Positions 17,706-25,958 of a stretch of 64,000 nucleotides of DNA are shown here, piece after piece. The notes under the pieces are model-generated. The model was not told where the DNA came from. It saw only the letters and a program-made list of their open reading frames with translations, and made no database searches. Both the position numbers and the translations under genes were made by a program. The stretch is from Dyadobacter linearis (GTDB taxonomy: Bacteria; Bacteroidota; Bacteroidia; Cytophagales; Spirosomataceae): contig NZ_CAJRAU010000003.1 in NCBI RefSeq assembly GCF_907165045.1, positions 186,001-250,000 on the forward strand, written 5' to 3'. Position 1 is the first letter of the stretch. Each line of letters begins with the position of its first letter.

Positions 17706-19421
17706 TCAGGCGGTCACTTGCAATGCAGCCAGATCGGAATAGGCGGTTACATTAAAGGAAACGTTACCTGCATAAAATCTGGTCAGCTTGTCCGCCTTTT
17801 CCGAGGTCTCAGTCAGCAGCGGGTGACGCTCAGAACTAAGCAGCACTTCTACATCCGCCACATATTCCTTGAACATCAGCGGATTAGTGAGTTTATAGAA
17901 TTGTCCGTCCCTACCTTTTAAAACGGGCACCGGCTGAATTTTCCCTTCTGCATTTAACCGACCGTAACGCAGGCGGGCATCAATATACTCCTCATCGGTT
18001 GCGCCAAAAACAATATATTCCACCGGTTTTGCGATGGCATTATTTGCATTGATCCGCTGATCCAGCTCATCCAGCAAAGTTCTGAGCGCCCAGGTATTTT
18101 TCCCACTCCTGATACGCTCGCGGATTGACTGGCGGACCAGGTAAGTAAGCGCATGCGTCACATTCAGACCGATCTCGGCCATTTGTTTGAAAATAAATGA
18201 AGTCGGGGACATACCTGGAATCGTGTTCGGATCGTGCAGAATAATGCGGCCTTCTTCTGTCAGAAACCCGTCAATACGCACACAAACATTGATGCCCAGC
18301 TGTTCAAAAACTTCGGCGATCACTTTCTGGATAGCCTGGTTGTTTTCTAATGAAGTATCTACGGGAATGCGTTTTCGGCTGGCTCCTGGCTTATATTTTG
18401 CATTAAAATCAAAAACCTGAACCATTTTGATCACCTCGCTTGGCGGTAATGCAAGCGGTTTTCCATCGTCAAACTGAATGCAGCCGCAGGAGAATTCCTG
18501 CCCGGTTGTAAATTCCTCTACCAGGACCTGATCTTCTGAATTCGAGCTGCTTAAAACAGCTATTGTATGCCCGGCAACAAAGTGGTTATCCAGTTCAGGA
18601 AGAAGATCTGCCGGGTGATAAATGGTCTTTCCTGACAGCACAACCGGAAAGCCGATACCCTCATCAAGATTCGCAACTTTCTGTCCCCATGCCTGTTTTT
18701 CGGCAGTATCAAGCGATTTCCAGGTTTCAGCTTCCAATTCGATCCGGAAAAAGCATTGGTTTACTGCTGAAATAAACGCTTCAAGCGAATCGTCTTTCAC
18801 AATAGCTACACCGATTGAGGAGCCCTGATGCGGCGCTTTGATTACCAGAGGAAGGCCAAGGTGTTTTTTAAGTACCTGAAAAAGAAGCGCATATTCTTCC
18901 GGAACCCAATTCTTATAAGTCAGCGTCCAGCTTTTTTTCTCCTGCCCATTAACCAGGGCGATCATATCATTTTGCAGGATCTTATCGATTCCGACAGCAG
19001 ACCCCATTAAGCCAGGTCCGCTGTAAGGTATTTTGTACCATTCCAGCAAACCTTGTATTGCACCGTCCTCACAATCAGGCCCGTGCATCGCCAGGAATGC
19101 AAAGTCAAAATAATCTTTAAATTGCTCCGGTGTGATCAGTGTGCCCGTTTCATTGTCGACAGGTTCGCTAGCCAGCTCGGGATAAGATTCTATATATGTT
19201 TTAAAACCAGCTTTCTGGATATTTTTCGCAGGATAAAATTCGCGGATCTCGCTGGAATACATCAGTTGTTTTTCTAATAATATAAACCTGCCAAAGCTGT
19301 CTACAAAGACAGGTACCGGCTCGAAAAGAGATTTGTCCAGGTACTCAAATGCTGTTTTTCCACCTGCAAATGATATTTCTCTTTCACGTGAAGGGCCTCC
19401 AAAAAATATTCCGATACGCAT
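17706..19421 (-). CDS. D-alanine--D-alanine ligase-like ATP-grasp protein, extended form
   Basis: This protein of about 571 residues starts at the ATG at 19421 (MRIGIFFGGPSREREISFAGG), which places the family's N-terminal GG-PS-ERE-S motif at the beginning. Other ligase landmarks are AMHGPDCEDGAIQGLLEW, PYSGPGLMGSAVGIDK, LVIKAPHQGSSIGVA (ATP-grasp), LVEEFTTGQEFSCG, and the metal site HDPNTIPGMSPTSF. Ddl joins two D-alanines for peptidoglycan. Usual Ddl enzymes have about 300-370 residues. This one has an insert of roughly 75 residues between GSSIGVAIV and LVEEF and a C-terminal extension of about 130 residues after the metal site (IRERIRSGKNTW onward). It may be a genuine Ddl or an ATP-grasp ligase with another acceptor. 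Confidence 0.8.
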   Translation of the reverse strand: MRIGIFFGGPSREREISFAGGKTAFEYLDKSLFEPVPVFVDSFGRFILLEKQLMYSSEIREFYPAKNIQKAGFKTYIESYPELASEPVDNETGTLITPEQFKDYFDFAFLAMHGPDCEDGAIQGLLEWYKIPYSGPGLMGSAVGIDKILQNDMIALVNGQEKKSWTLTYKNWVPEEYALLFQVLKKHLGLPLVIKAPHQGSSIGVAIVKDDSLEAFISAVNQCFFRIELEAETWKSLDTAEKQAWGQKVANLDEGIGFPVVLSGKTIYHPADLLPELDNHFVAGHTIAVLSSSNSEDQVLVEEFTTGQEFSCGCIQFDDGKPLALPPSEVIKMVQVFDFNAKYKPGASRKRIPVDTSLENNQAIQKVIAEVFEQLGINVCVRIDGFLTEEGRIILHDPNTIPGMSPTSFIFKQMAEIGLNVTHALTYLVRQSIRERIRSGKNTWALRTLLDELDQRINANNAIAKPVEYIVFGATDEEYIDARLRYGRLNAEGKIQPVPVLKGRDGQFYKLTNPLMFKEYVADVEVLLSSERHPLLTETSEKADKLTRFYAGNVSFNVTAYSDLAALQVTA

Positions 19422-19477
19422 AGTAATTCCGGTTTTCATTCAAAGATCGCAAGATAAGGGACTAATCGGGATGAAGC

Positions 19478-19515
19478 AAAAAAGGCAGCTCTCCTCACGA
19501 AGAACTGCCTTTTTT
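19478..19515 (-). terminator. Terminator after the NifU-domain gene
   Basis: An 11-bp inverted repeat (AAAAAAGGCAG at 19478-19488 with CTGCCTTTTTT at 19505-19515) lies just beyond the stop at 19536. On the minus strand the stem ends in a T6 tract. Confidence 0.8.
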
Positions 19516-19535
19516 AAGTTTTATATGATCCGAAA

Positions 19536-19793
19536 CTAAGCCAGCGCCGGAACGTTCACTGCTACCACTTTACTAACATGCGGAACCGCTTTACGGATCG
19601 ACTCTTCCAGTCCTGCACGGAACGTCATCGCGCTCATCGGGCAGCTTTGGCAGGATCCCTGCAATTCCAGCTTGACAATGTTATCGTCAGTCAACTCCAC
19701 CAGCTTCACATCACCACCATCAGCATGCAAATACGGCCGCACTGATTCCAGTGCCTGCTCGATCAATTCTATTGTTTTTTCTTTGGAATCCAT
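19536..19793 (-). CDS. NifU C-terminal domain Fe-S scaffold protein
   Basis: This is an 85-residue NifU-like protein starting at the ATG at 19793 (MDSKEKTIELIEQAL); an upstream methionine at 19835 gives an unconvincing extension. The family core is complete: VRPYLHADGGDVKLVEL, then the cluster-binding CxxC in QGSCQSCPMSAMTF, and RAGLEESIRKAVPHV. The domain assembles or carries Fe-S clusters for transfer to target proteins. The Mrp ATPase gene lies 69 bases upstream on the same strand. These two are commonly paired in Fe-S maturation, so a shared transcript is likely, ending at the terminator at 19478. Confidence 0.92.
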   Translation of the reverse strand: MDSKEKTIELIEQALESVRPYLHADGGDVKLVELTDDNIVKLELQGSCQSCPMSAMTFRAGLEESIRKAVPHVSKVVAVNVPALA

Positions 19794-19862
19794 TGTTTCA
19801 ATTATGTATTTGCTAAGATGCAAGATAATATTCAAAAAATCAAATCCTGATCAGCCCCGAAA

Positions 19863-20969
19863 TCAAACCTGGATCTCGACGGTCTGCGTCTTGTTTTTGC
19901 TCGCATTCCGGATCGCAACCTGCTGTGCAAGCGACTCTGCTGCATCCCGGAAAGCATCGTTTACGATCGGATTCGTATCCATTACAGCGGGCCTTCCTTC
20001 ATCCCCTGCTTCCCTAATGCTCTGTACAAGAGGGATCTGCCCTATTAAAGGCACATCAAATTTATCCGCCAAAGATTGCCCGCCTCCTTTTCCAAAAATG
20101 AAATACTGGGAATCAGGAAGCTCCTCTGGCGTAAACCATGCCATATTCTCAATAATACCTAAAATCGGCACATTGATCTGCGGCTGCCGGAACATGGATA
20201 AACCCTTTACAGCATCCGCCAGTGCCACTTTTTGAGGCGTGGTAACCACCACTGCGCCGGTTACGGGCACCGTTTGCACGAGGGTAAGGTGAATATCGCT
20301 GGTACCAGGCGGTAAATCTATCAGCAGGTAATCCAGATCGCCCCAGTCTGTATCCGCAAAAAACTGCTTCAATGCCTGGCTCGCCATCGGTCCGCGCCAC
20401 ACTACCGCACTATCAGGCGGCGTAAGGAAACCGATCGACATCATTTTAATACCAAACTGACGGATCGGATTAATGAAATTTTTCCCGTCTTTCGGCGTAA
20501 TCGTCGGCTGCATATGCTCCACACCAAACATCACAGGGATGGACGGGCCAAAGATATCTGCATCGATAATACCAACTTTCGCTCCCGAACGGTGCAATGC
20601 CATCGCGAGGTTGGCCGTAACTGTCGACTTCCCAACTCCGCCTTTTCCAGAGGAAATAGCGATTACATTTTTAACGCCAGGAATGAGTGGGCCGGTTTGA
20701 CGCGCCGTAGTGACGTTTGCAGTAAGCTTGATAATCACTTCAACATCAGGACTTAAATGCTCATGAATCGCAGTCTCGCAACTTCTCCTGATCAACTCTT
20801 TAAGTGGGCACGCGGGGGTAGTAAGAACAACTGTAAAACGCACCTGATTCACTCCGATCTCAATATCCTGGATCATTCCAAGGGTCACAAGATCTTTTTT
20901 CAGGTCTGGCTCTTCCACAGTGCTCAGTGCCTGTAATACTTTTTCTTTATTGATTGTAAATTCTCCCAT
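19863..20969 (-). CDS. mrp: Mrp/NBP35-family Fe-S carrier ATPase
   Basis: This 368-residue protein has an N-terminal MIP18-like/DUF59 domain (residues 5-85: VLQALSTVEEPDLKKDLVTLGMI, then TTPACPLKELI). A P-loop ATPase of the deviant Walker A type follows (SSGKGGVGKSTVTANLA, near residue 105). Further blocks are IDADIFGPSIPVMFG, DYLLIDLPPGTSD and GIIENMAWF. Mrp/ApbC proteins bind and deliver Fe-S clusters in the cytoplasm. The CxxC motif present in many relatives is not obvious here. The NifU-domain gene lies immediately downstream and a GSCFA gene upstream at 60 bases. Confidence 0.92.
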   Translation of the reverse strand: MGEFTINKEKVLQALSTVEEPDLKKDLVTLGMIQDIEIGVNQVRFTVVLTTPACPLKELIRRSCETAIHEHLSPDVEVIIKLTANVTTARQTGPLIPGVKNVIAISSGKGGVGKSTVTANLAMALHRSGAKVGIIDADIFGPSIPVMFGVEHMQPTITPKDGKNFINPIRQFGIKMMSIGFLTPPDSAVVWRGPMASQALKQFFADTDWGDLDYLLIDLPPGTSDIHLTLVQTVPVTGAVVVTTPQKVALADAVKGLSMFRQPQINVPILGIIENMAWFTPEELPDSQYFIFGKGGGQSLADKFDVPLIGQIPLVQSIREAGDEGRPAVMDTNPIVNDAFRDAAESLAQQVAIRNASKNKTQTVEIQV

Positions 20970-21028
20970 TATACTGGCTGAGGACCTTGACTAATACTAT
21001 GCAACGCAAAAATCCCCTGATGAGTTTG

Positions 21029-22030
21029 TTACAAAACCGGAAATTCTCCGATTCGCCTTTCTATCTCTTCCATTTCGTCGGCTACGTTCATTTTTCGCGA
21101 AATTTCATTCAGCTTGCTCCACACCGATTTCAGGAATTTTAAATGACTTTTCGTAAATCCGTGCAATGGCCGATGATTGATTGTAGACAGGATTTTGTCC
21201 CATTCTTCCATTAATTCAACAGAACCCTGCGAAATGAACGATCTAGCGAAAATCTGGAAGATATGTTCCTCAGCGAGTTCGTTCGGGTGGATCAGGTCAC
21301 TTTTATAGAACCTATAATCCCTTAACTCGTCGATCATGATCTCGTAGGAAGGGAAATAGGTAATATGCTTGTATTTTTCGGCAAGCCGGTGGCAGGCCAG
21401 CCGTAACGTCGACTTACTGACCTGGTTTAGCGGCAAAGTATCTTTCGTGTGGCGAACCGGGCTGATGGTCAATACCACCCGAAGGTTCCGCCGGAACATC
21501 AGCAGCTTCTGGATCAATTGCTCCATCGCCATACTGATCTGGTCGGGATGCAATAATTCGCGGATGAAATGCTCCGCAGGGAGCTTATGACAGTTCCCAA
21601 TCACCATATTTGTTGCCTTGTGACGGTACCCGTAGGCCGTGCCCAGGGTGATCACGAGCACATCGGCTTCGGTGATGAATGCGCGTAAATTCTCTAATTT
21701 CCCTGAAAGCTGAACTTCCAGATCCTTCCGGCTATTGCTCCAGATGGACGAATGAAAATCGTGGTGCAGCCAGATATCGTCTGGGGTTTTCAGAAAAAGC
21801 TCAGGTGCCGGCCCTCTCTCATCCAGCGCCAGATCCAGCGTTTTGCAAATGGTGAGCGGATTGAAAATAGTACCCAGCGGATTGTTCAGTACGTCAAATT
21901 TATAGCCTTCCAGCTGCGTCCCGAGTACTTCGGCAAAGCACGAGCCGACAGTCAGAATTTTGGAATGGTGATCCATTTTCCAGTCGGAAGGGGTGATGGC
22001 AACTTCTGTACTAAGCTTTATTTCTCTCAT
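21029..22030 (-). CDS. GSCFA domain-containing protein
   Basis: This 333-residue protein carries the motif that names the family, TVGSCFAEVLG at about residues 27-37, followed by NPLGTIFNPLTIC. GSCFA proteins resemble SGNH/GDSL hydrolases: the serine of GSCFA would be the nucleophile, and DLIHPNELAEEHIFQIF near residue 245 would supply the Asp-His pair. LVITLGTAYGYRH and VVLTISPVRHTKDTLPLNQVSKS are also typical. No signal peptide is present. The substrate is not known for the family. It is the first gene of a minus-strand run toward mrp and the NifU gene. Confidence 0.9.
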   Translation of the reverse strand: MREIKLSTEVAITPSDWKMDHHSKILTVGSCFAEVLGTQLEGYKFDVLNNPLGTIFNPLTICKTLDLALDERGPAPELFLKTPDDIWLHHDFHSSIWSNSRKDLEVQLSGKLENLRAFITEADVLVITLGTAYGYRHKATNMVIGNCHKLPAEHFIRELLHPDQISMAMEQLIQKLLMFRRNLRVVLTISPVRHTKDTLPLNQVSKSTLRLACHRLAEKYKHITYFPSYEIMIDELRDYRFYKSDLIHPNELAEEHIFQIFARSFISQGSVELMEEWDKILSTINHRPLHGFTKSHLKFLKSVWSKLNEISRKMNVADEMEEIERRIGEFPVL

Positions 22031-22107
22031 GATAAGTCAAATGCGGTATACAAAGGTAATATCCAGCCGCTGGAGAATTGCATAGTGGTCGTAATTGTAG
22101 AAAGGAT

Positions 22108-22115
22108 TAGGTTTG
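22108..22115 (+). promoter_or_regulatory. Candidate -7 promoter box of the DUF6934 gene
   Basis: TAGGTTTG matches TAnnTTTG exactly and lies 25 bases before the ATG at 22141. The -33 position carries TGG rather than TTG, so strength is uncertain. Confidence 0.45.
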
Positions 22116-22140
22116 AGGATATCAAGAACACACAGCAAAT

Positions 22141-22578
22141 ATGAACGAGGACATCTATGAGTATTCACTTTCTAAAAGTTACGAATATGAATTTCTAAGT
22201 ATTGGGAAGGAAAAGAATGTAAGGAAGCTTGTCGCATTCACAGAGACGGGCAGTGAAAATGTATTTAATCTCGCGCTATTCGATATTTTGGATTCCGGAG
22301 AATGCAGCAACATTACTGAAACAAGAAATCAGGATATGATAACCGTTTTGGCAACTATGTTTCGTATCGTGGCAAATTTTCTGGAAAGAGATAAAGACTA
22401 TTCTGTCGTTTTCCGGGGGAATGATTCAAGAAGACACCGATTGTATAGAATCGCAATCTCGAGAGAACTTCAACAACTATCAGAAAAATATGTTATTTTA
22501 GGAATTAATGAGAAGGGAATAGTGCATTTTCAAAAAGATGAATGTTACGAACTATACATAATCACAAATAAGCTATGA
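22141..22578 (+). CDS. DUF6934-like protein
   Basis: This 145-residue cytoplasmic protein resembles the DUF6934 family of Bacteroidota in my reading (opening YEYSLSKSYEYEFLSIG, then ATMFRIVANFLERDKDYSVVFRGNDSRRHRLYRIAI). The family has no assigned function. It is more AT-rich than its neighbours. Its stop codon overlaps the start of a 48-codon ORF (ATGA at 22575-22578), so the two should be translated together. This size and coupling resemble a two-gene addiction or regulatory module, but nothing in the sequence proves toxicity. No membrane segment or enzyme motif is evident. Confidence 0.75.
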   Translation: MNEDIYEYSLSKSYEYEFLSIGKEKNVRKLVAFTETGSENVFNLALFDILDSGECSNITETRNQDMITVLATMFRIVANFLERDKDYSVVFRGNDSRRHRLYRIAISRELQQLSEKYVILGINEKGIVHFQKDECYELYIITNKL

Positions 22579-22721
22579 GACCTTTAAACAAAGAAAACGC
22601 AACGACAATACTATCCGCCGAGAAGTTGGTGCAACAGGAATTGAAAATAGTGAATGCAATCTTGAAAAAGGTTGATTTGTCTAAAATCAGAAGCCTCGCT
22701 AAGGCAGAAGCCAACAGTTAA
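22575..22721 (+). CDS. Small 48-residue protein coupled to the DUF6934 gene
   Basis: The ATG at 22575 overlaps the TGA of the preceding gene, and the stop at 22719-22721 is one base before the GH16 start. The product begins MRPLNKENAT and is helical and charged (SAEKLVQQELKIVNAILKKVD, ending LAKAEANS). Translational coupling on both sides supports real expression; no family is recognised. It could be a partner, for instance an antitoxin-like peptide, of the DUF6934 protein. Confidence 0.6.
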   Translation: MRPLNKENATTILSAEKLVQQELKIVNAILKKVDLSKIRSLAKAEANS

Positions 22722-22722
22722 T

Positions 22723-23553
22723 ATGCGCCAGAAGGTAATTTTTATATTCCTGATTACAACTTTGGCAGCTTGCTCACAACCTGCTGTAATCGCGCAAAAC
22801 GAAGGTAACTTCTTCGCCTCAACTCCTTCCTGGCAGGACGAATTTAACTATTCCGGCAAGCCTGACGCTGCAAAATGGTCTTACGCGCTTGGAGAGAATG
22901 GGTGGGGGAATAATGAGCTGCAAAACTATACAGATGAGATCGGGAACGCGAAAGTTGAAAATGGCCACCTGATCATCACAGCTATAAAGGAGAAATCCGG
23001 GAAAGCCGAATACAGTTCAGCGCGGCTGGTATCGAAGGGAAAGGGGGATTTTTTGTATGGTAAGATAGAAGTAAAGGCAAAACTGCCTGCCGGAACAGGT
23101 ACCTGGCCTGCTATTTGGATGCTTTACAGTGAAAATAATTACGGCAACAAAAGCTGGCCCGACAATGGAGAGATAGACATCATGGAGCATGTGGGTTTCG
23201 ACCAGAACCGGGTTCACGGGAATGTGCATACCAAAGCTTTTAATCACGTCTTGAAAACCAATAAAGGCAATAACGTGATCGTCGACAAAGCTTCGGAGGA
23301 ATTTCACATTTACACCTGCGAGTGGACACCCGAGTCGGTTACCATTCTTGTTGACGGCAAAGCTTACTTCACATTTCCCAAAGAAGCAGAATACAAATGG
23401 GCGGAATGGCCATTTGACAAACCTTTTCACCTGATTTTGAATATTGCGGTCGGAGGCAATTGGGGCGGTCAAAAGGGCGTGGATGACAGCGTTTTCCCTC
23501 AAAAAATGGAGATCGATTACGTGCGCTATTACCCCCTCAGCGAGAAAAAGTAG
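22723..23553 (+). CDS. Family 16 glycoside hydrolase (laminarinase-like) lipoprotein
   Basis: This protein has about 276 residues from the ATG at 22723 (MRQKVIFIFL); an upstream frame extension overlaps the 48-codon ORF and is not needed. The lipobox is LAAC with Cys17, so it is a lipoprotein. The GH16 catalytic motif GEIDIMEHVG gives nucleophile Glu150, Asp152 and acid/base Glu155. YGKIEVKAKLPAGTGTWPAIWML precedes it, and HIYTCEWTPESVTILVDG and FHLILNIAVGGNWGG follow; this set is typical of endo-1,3-beta-glucanases (laminarinase type). It should cut beta-1,3- or mixed-linked glucans at the cell surface or in the periplasm. No SusCD pair is adjacent, so it is not clearly part of a polysaccharide utilisation locus. 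Confidence 0.92.
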   Translation: MRQKVIFIFLITTLAACSQPAVIAQNEGNFFASTPSWQDEFNYSGKPDAAKWSYALGENGWGNNELQNYTDEIGNAKVENGHLIITAIKEKSGKAEYSSARLVSKGKGDFLYGKIEVKAKLPAGTGTWPAIWMLYSENNYGNKSWPDNGEIDIMEHVGFDQNRVHGNVHTKAFNHVLKTNKGNNVIVDKASEEFHIYTCEWTPESVTILVDGKAYFTFPKEAEYKWAEWPFDKPFHLILNIAVGGNWGGQKGVDDSVFPQKMEIDYVRYYPLSEKK

Positions 23554-23588
23554 CTTTGAAAATCCAGTGCACAGGGTTATCTTGCATC

Positions 23589-25337
23589 ATGGATAATTTT
23601 GTTGTTTCCGCCAGAAAATACCGCCCGGTTACATTTGATTCGGTGGTTGGGCAATCACACATTACAACTACATTAAAAAACGCAATCCGCACAAATCACC
23701 TGGCGCAGGCCTTTTTATTCTGTGGCCCAAGAGGTGTTGGAAAAACGACATGTGCGCGAATTCTGGCGAAAACTATCAATTGTCAAAATCTTGGAGATGA
23801 TGTGGAAGCGTGCGGAGAATGCGAATCCTGCGTCAGTTTTCAGAATAATGCATCTTTCAATATCCATGAACTCGATGCAGCTTCCAACAACTCCGTCGAG
23901 GATATTCGTAACCTGATCGACCAGGTACGCTACCCGCCCCAAACAGGTAAGTACAAGATCTATATCATCGATGAGGTGCACATGCTCTCGCAGGCTGCTT
24001 TCAATGCATTCTTAAAAACATTGGAAGAACCGCCGGGCTACGCGATATTCATTCTCGCTACAACCGAAAAACATAAGATATTACCGACGATTCTGTCAAG
24101 GTGCCAGATCTTCGACTTCAATCGCATTCAGTCGAAAGATATCGCTTACCACTTGGCTGATATAGCTCAGAAAGAGGGGATAGAAACTGAAAAAGAGGCA
24201 CTGGAACTGATCGGTCAAAAAGCCGACGGCGGTTTGCGGGACGCACTTTCGATGTTCGACCTCAATGTGACATTTTCAACCGACAACCGACTTACTTACG
24301 AGGCGGTACTCGAAAATCTGCATATTCTGGATTATGATTATTATTTCAAAATCACAGATGCATTGCTCGCTGGCAGCATTTCAAAATCGCTGATCTTATT
24401 TGATGAAATTCTGAGAAAGGGTTTTGACGGGCATTTATTCGTAGTTGGCCTTCTGGAACACTTTCGTAACCTGCTGGTTTGCAAGGATCCAGCAACAGTC
24501 ACGCTATTACAGGTTTCAGAATCGGCAGAGCGCAAGTATGTTGAACAGTCAGCCGCGGCGGATATGAGCTTTTTGTTATCTGCGTTGAGTATCACAGGTC
24601 AATGCGATATCAATTATAAAGCAGCAAAAAACCAGCGGCTGCATGCGGAACTTTGTCTGATCAAACTGGCAAATCTGCCACATATTCTTCAATTAAGTTC
24701 GCTGGGAGCCGTTGATGAAACGGCAAAAAAAAAAGTTGAGCCTGAACCCGAGCCTGTAAAAAACGAGCTTCCCCCCGCTCCTGAACCGACGTCTCCTGCT
24801 TATTCAAACGGGAATGCAGCAGCTCCCGCGCAGCAACCTTCGACGCCTACCGTTGTTTCGTCGAAATTAAAGAACACGATTCCCCTGGCAATGACCCGCC
24901 CCGTGGGGGCCGTCGCTGAAAGTGTTACTACGAACAGGCAGGAAATTGAACCTGCTACGCAAATTCGCAAAGAAGCTTTGACGCTGGAAAACTTACAGCG
25001 GCTGTGGTATGAATTTGCAGAAAAAAGAAAAGAAGAAGGTAACTCAACAACTGAGGAAATTTCACTGAAAAAGGAATTTCGACTTGAAGGCTCAACGATT
25101 GAAATCCCGCTGAACAATGCCCACCAACTGGAAGCGATCCAGAATGCACGTTATGATCTGCTCGGATTTTTGAAAAGCAGGCTCGATGCGCCGAAACTGG
25201 ATATTAATGCAAGAGTAGCACCTCAGGAAGTGAACCGGTTACCCTACACACCGGCGGAGAAATTCAATTATATGGCTGAGAAAAACCCGTATCTCCTTGA
25301 ACTCAAACAAGCACTTGGACTTGACGTAGATTTTTAA
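23589..25337 (+). CDS. dnaX: DNA polymerase III subunit gamma/tau
   Basis: This is a clamp-loader ATPase of about 582 residues, started at the ATG at 23589 (MDNFVVSARKYRP), the family's standard opening. Walker A is GPRGVGKTT (46-54), the zinc cysteines are Cys65, Cys75, Cys78 and Cys81, Walker B is DEVHML and the SRC motif is LSRCQIFDF. The clamp-loader domains end near residue 375. They are followed by a Pro/Glu/Ala-rich linker and a tau-type C-terminal domain. At the junction is a run of ten A (24725-24734) after GCA. A shift into the -1 frame there meets TGA at 24737, giving a gamma-like product of about 383 residues. The last four bases overlap the convergent coaE gene. Confidence 0.95.
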   Translation: MDNFVVSARKYRPVTFDSVVGQSHITTTLKNAIRTNHLAQAFLFCGPRGVGKTTCARILAKTINCQNLGDDVEACGECESCVSFQNNASFNIHELDAASNNSVEDIRNLIDQVRYPPQTGKYKIYIIDEVHMLSQAAFNAFLKTLEEPPGYAIFILATTEKHKILPTILSRCQIFDFNRIQSKDIAYHLADIAQKEGIETEKEALELIGQKADGGLRDALSMFDLNVTFSTDNRLTYEAVLENLHILDYDYYFKITDALLAGSISKSLILFDEILRKGFDGHLFVVGLLEHFRNLLVCKDPATVTLLQVSESAERKYVEQSAAADMSFLLSALSITGQCDINYKAAKNQRLHAELCLIKLANLPHILQLSSLGAVDETAKKKVEPEPEPVKNELPPAPEPTSPAYSNGNAAAPAQQPSTPTVVSSKLKNTIPLAMTRPVGAVAESVTTNRQEIEPATQIRKEALTLENLQRLWYEFAEKRKEEGNSTTEEISLKKEFRLEGSTIEIPLNNAHQLEAIQNARYDLLGFLKSRLDAPKLDINARVAPQEVNRLPYTPAEKFNYMAEKNPYLLELKQALGLDVDF

Positions 25338-25939
25338 TTTTTATCAATACTCAAAAACTTCTTGTGCAGTTGCACTACCTGCGGGATCAAAGTGGAGTTT
25401 GTATTATTCGTGATCACAAAATCAGCAACCTGCCGCCTTGCTTCATCCGACACCTGCCGCTCAATGATTGCCCTGATCTCTGACTCACTGCGACGATCCC
25501 TCTTTAATATCCGGGCAACGCGCAAAGCGATATCTGACTCTACCACAATCACAAAATCAAGCGTATTCTTATCACCTGCCTTATTCATAATCGCAGCTTC
25601 TTTGATCACATAGTGCACGTTTTTTTGTCTTCCTACCCAATCTTCCGTATCCTTCAACACAGCCGGATGAACGATTGAATTTAACTTTTTTAACAAATTT
25701 CCATCCTTAAAAACAACGGAAGCCACGAATGCAGTATCGTATTTACCTTCGCTGTTATACGCGCGCGCGCCAAGTAGCTGAGTAATATCAGCTTTAACCT
25801 GCTGGTTATTGTTAGTCAACCACTTAGCACGAGAATCCGCGTTGTAAACCGGAATACCCAGACAGGAGAACAACTCACAAACCACGCTCTTTCCTGACCC
25901 TATTCCACCGGTAACGCCTATCTGAAGAGGAGCTGACAT
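25334..25939 (-). CDS. coaE: Dephospho-CoA kinase
   Basis: This 201-residue enzyme phosphorylates dephospho-CoA in the last step of coenzyme A synthesis. The P-loop is GVTGGIGSGKSVV (residues 8-20), followed by FSCLGIPVYNADSRAKWL, SIVHPAVLKDTEDWV and AAIMNKAG; the lid region is RRSESEIRAIIERQ. Length is normal. It is the last gene of a minus-strand cluster (nusB, ytxH-type, DUF1573, yajC, ybbR-type, coaE) whose order recurs in Bacteroidota genomes. It overlaps the end of dnaX on the other strand by four bases. Confidence 0.95.
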   Translation of the reverse strand: MSAPLQIGVTGGIGSGKSVVCELFSCLGIPVYNADSRAKWLTNNNQQVKADITQLLGARAYNSEGKYDTAFVASVVFKDGNLLKKLNSIVHPAVLKDTEDWVGRQKNVHYVIKEAAIMNKAGDKNTLDFVIVVESDIALRVARILKRDRRSESEIRAIIERQVSDEARRQVADFVITNNTNSTLIPQVVQLHKKFLSIDKN

Positions 25940-25958
25940 GGGTCGAAATTAGGGTATA

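Noticed and set aside
25334-25337. Four-base overlap of the dnaX and coaE stop codons
   Set aside because: Short overlaps of convergent stop codons are common and need no special explanation.
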